Assembly (NCBI GenBank): GCA_009691815.1
Contig: SIAL01000234.1
Location: forward strand, 1-5,775
Length of the DNA stretch: 5,775 bases
Reading direction: 5' to 3'
Origin: Gemmataceae bacterium
GTDB lineage: Bacteria; Planctomycetota; Planctomycetia; Gemmatales; Gemmataceae
Part shown: positions 4,982-5,775 of the stretch, piece after piece
Position numbering within the stretch: the first letter of the stretch is position 1
Layout: every line of letters begins with the position of its first letter
Notes under the pieces: model-generated
Told to the model about the DNA's origin: nothing
What the model saw: only the letters and a program-made list of their open reading frames with translations
The model's database searches: none
Translations under genes and position numbers: made by a program

Positions 4982-5775
4982 ATGTTTTTCTTCGATTCCC
5001 ATCTGGACCTTGCTTGGAACGCCATCGAATGGAACAGGGACCTCACCCTCCCCTCGGAGGAAATCCGCAGGGTGGAGCGGGACCGTGGGCAATCCTTTAA
5101 GGCCCGTGGTGGCAACACGGTTAGCCTACCCGATTTGCGCCAAGGCAAAGTAGGGATCGTGGTGGCCACCCTTTTGGCCCGGGTCGTTCAGGAACAACGA
5201 AACCCCAGTTTTTGCCGATATGACCATATGGAGGCTGCCCAAGCAGCTGCCATGGGTCAGCTCGCTTGGTATGAGGCCATGGAACGGCGGGGGCAGTTTC
5301 GCTGGATTCGGGGCAAAACCGACCTCGAAACCTCGATCCAAGAGTGGTCCAATCCCACCGTTTCTGCCAATGCACCCATCGGCATGATTTTGTCCATGGA
5401 AGGGGCGGACCCGGTTCTTGATCCTTCGGAACTCGATATGTGGTTTGCCAGGGGTTTGCGGATCATCGGCCCCGCACACTATGGCGTTTCCCCTTATGCG
5501 CATGGCACCGCCACCTTGGGAGGGCTTTTTCCCAAAGGCCCCGAACTACTTCGATCCATGGAAAAACTAGGCATTATCCTCGATGTTACCCATCTCGCGG
5601 ATCAGGCCTTTGACGAAGCAATCGCCCTTTATCAGGGGCCTGTCCTTGCCAGCCACCACAACTGCCGGGCCTTGGTGGACGACCAACGACAACTCACCGA
5701 TGATCAGATTCGACGGCTTATTGCCCGCGGGGCGGTTATCGGGGCCGCCATGGATGCTTGGATGCTGGTACCGGG
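4982..5775 (+). CDS. Peptidase family M19 (membrane dipeptidase-like), truncated at the right edge
   Basis: This is a predicted zinc-dependent dipeptidase of the renal (membrane) dipeptidase family, with a TIM-barrel amidohydrolase-like fold. The first 264 codons are present and no stop is reached. Metal-binding positions are all visible: HLD (H7, D9), the bridging Glu in SMEGAD (E140), DVTH (H204) and SHHN (H225). The 21-residue spacing of the two late histidines equals that of human renal dipeptidase, and R236 lies 11 residues after the second, like its substrate-binding Arg. LTDDQIRRLIARGAVIG (238-254) is the typical strand after it. The Asp of the last barrel strand would lie beyond the edge. 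There is no signal peptide with the ATG start, so a cytoplasmic place is inferred. It is divergent from ilvC across 137 bases. The substrate is unknown; family members cleave dipeptides, D-amino-acid-containing dipeptides or N-acyl amino acids. Confidence 0.92.
   Translation, partial: MFFFDSHLDLAWNAIEWNRDLTLPSEEIRRVERDRGQSFKARGGNTVSLPDLRQGKVGIVVATLLARVVQEQRNPSFCRYDHMEAAQAAAMGQLAWYEAMERRGQFRWIRGKTDLETSIQEWSNPTVSANAPIGMILSMEGADPVLDPSELDMWFARGLRIIGPAHYGVSPYAHGTATLGGLFPKGPELLRSMEKLGIILDVTHLADQAFDEAIALYQGPVLASHHNCRALVDDQRQLTDDQIRRLIARGAVIGAAMDAWMLVP

Noticed and set aside
5126..5503. 125-codon minus-strand open frame opposite the M19 gene
   Set aside because: It covers the conserved N-terminal half of the peptidase on the other strand and has no domain of its own.

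Overview
The window looks like chromosomal DNA from a planctomycete (Planctomycetota). The assignment rests on gene content and was not tested phylogenetically. The indicators are a Tat-exported DUF1501 protein, a Tat-exported Gfo/Idh/MocA oxidoreductase of the type these bacteria carry in many copies, loosely packed genes and moderate GC content. No rRNA, tRNA, CRISPR array, transposase or phage gene was seen.

Layout, left to right. Positions 1-100 probably hold the last 32 codons of a plus-strand gene entering from the left. Positions 101-276 hold no convincing gene, but do hold two GC-rich hairpins between the converging genes. Four minus-strand genes follow, transcribed right to left: ketol-acid reductoisomerase ilvC (4844-3795), a small MEKHLA-domain protein (3621-3151), a DUF1501 protein (3002-1602) and a Gfo/Idh/MocA oxidoreductase (1365-277). 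On the right, divergent from ilvC, a plus-strand peptidase family M19 (membrane dipeptidase) gene starts at 4982 and runs off the edge.

The minus-strand genes are separated by gaps of about 150-240 bases, so they are more likely several transcription units than one tight operon. ilvC makes the dihydroxy acids of valine and isoleucine synthesis in the cytoplasm. Its sequence resembles the fungal mitochondrial Ilv5 type. It has a perfect TATAAT box, and a hairpin followed by five T residues sits between that box and the start codon, which could be an attenuator. An 18-base tandem repeat lies directly behind its stop codon, followed by a GC-rich hairpin that may terminate transcription. The DUF1501 protein and the oxidoreductase both carry twin-arginine signals and may work together outside the cytoplasm, though their substrate cannot be read from the sequence. 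The M19 peptidase would hydrolyse dipeptides; any link to branched-chain amino acid supply is speculative.

No clearly new biological system was found. The points most worth a second look are the ilvC leader hairpin, the tandem repeat behind ilvC, the fungal-like reductoisomerase, the stand-alone MEKHLA protein and the Tat-exported pair.
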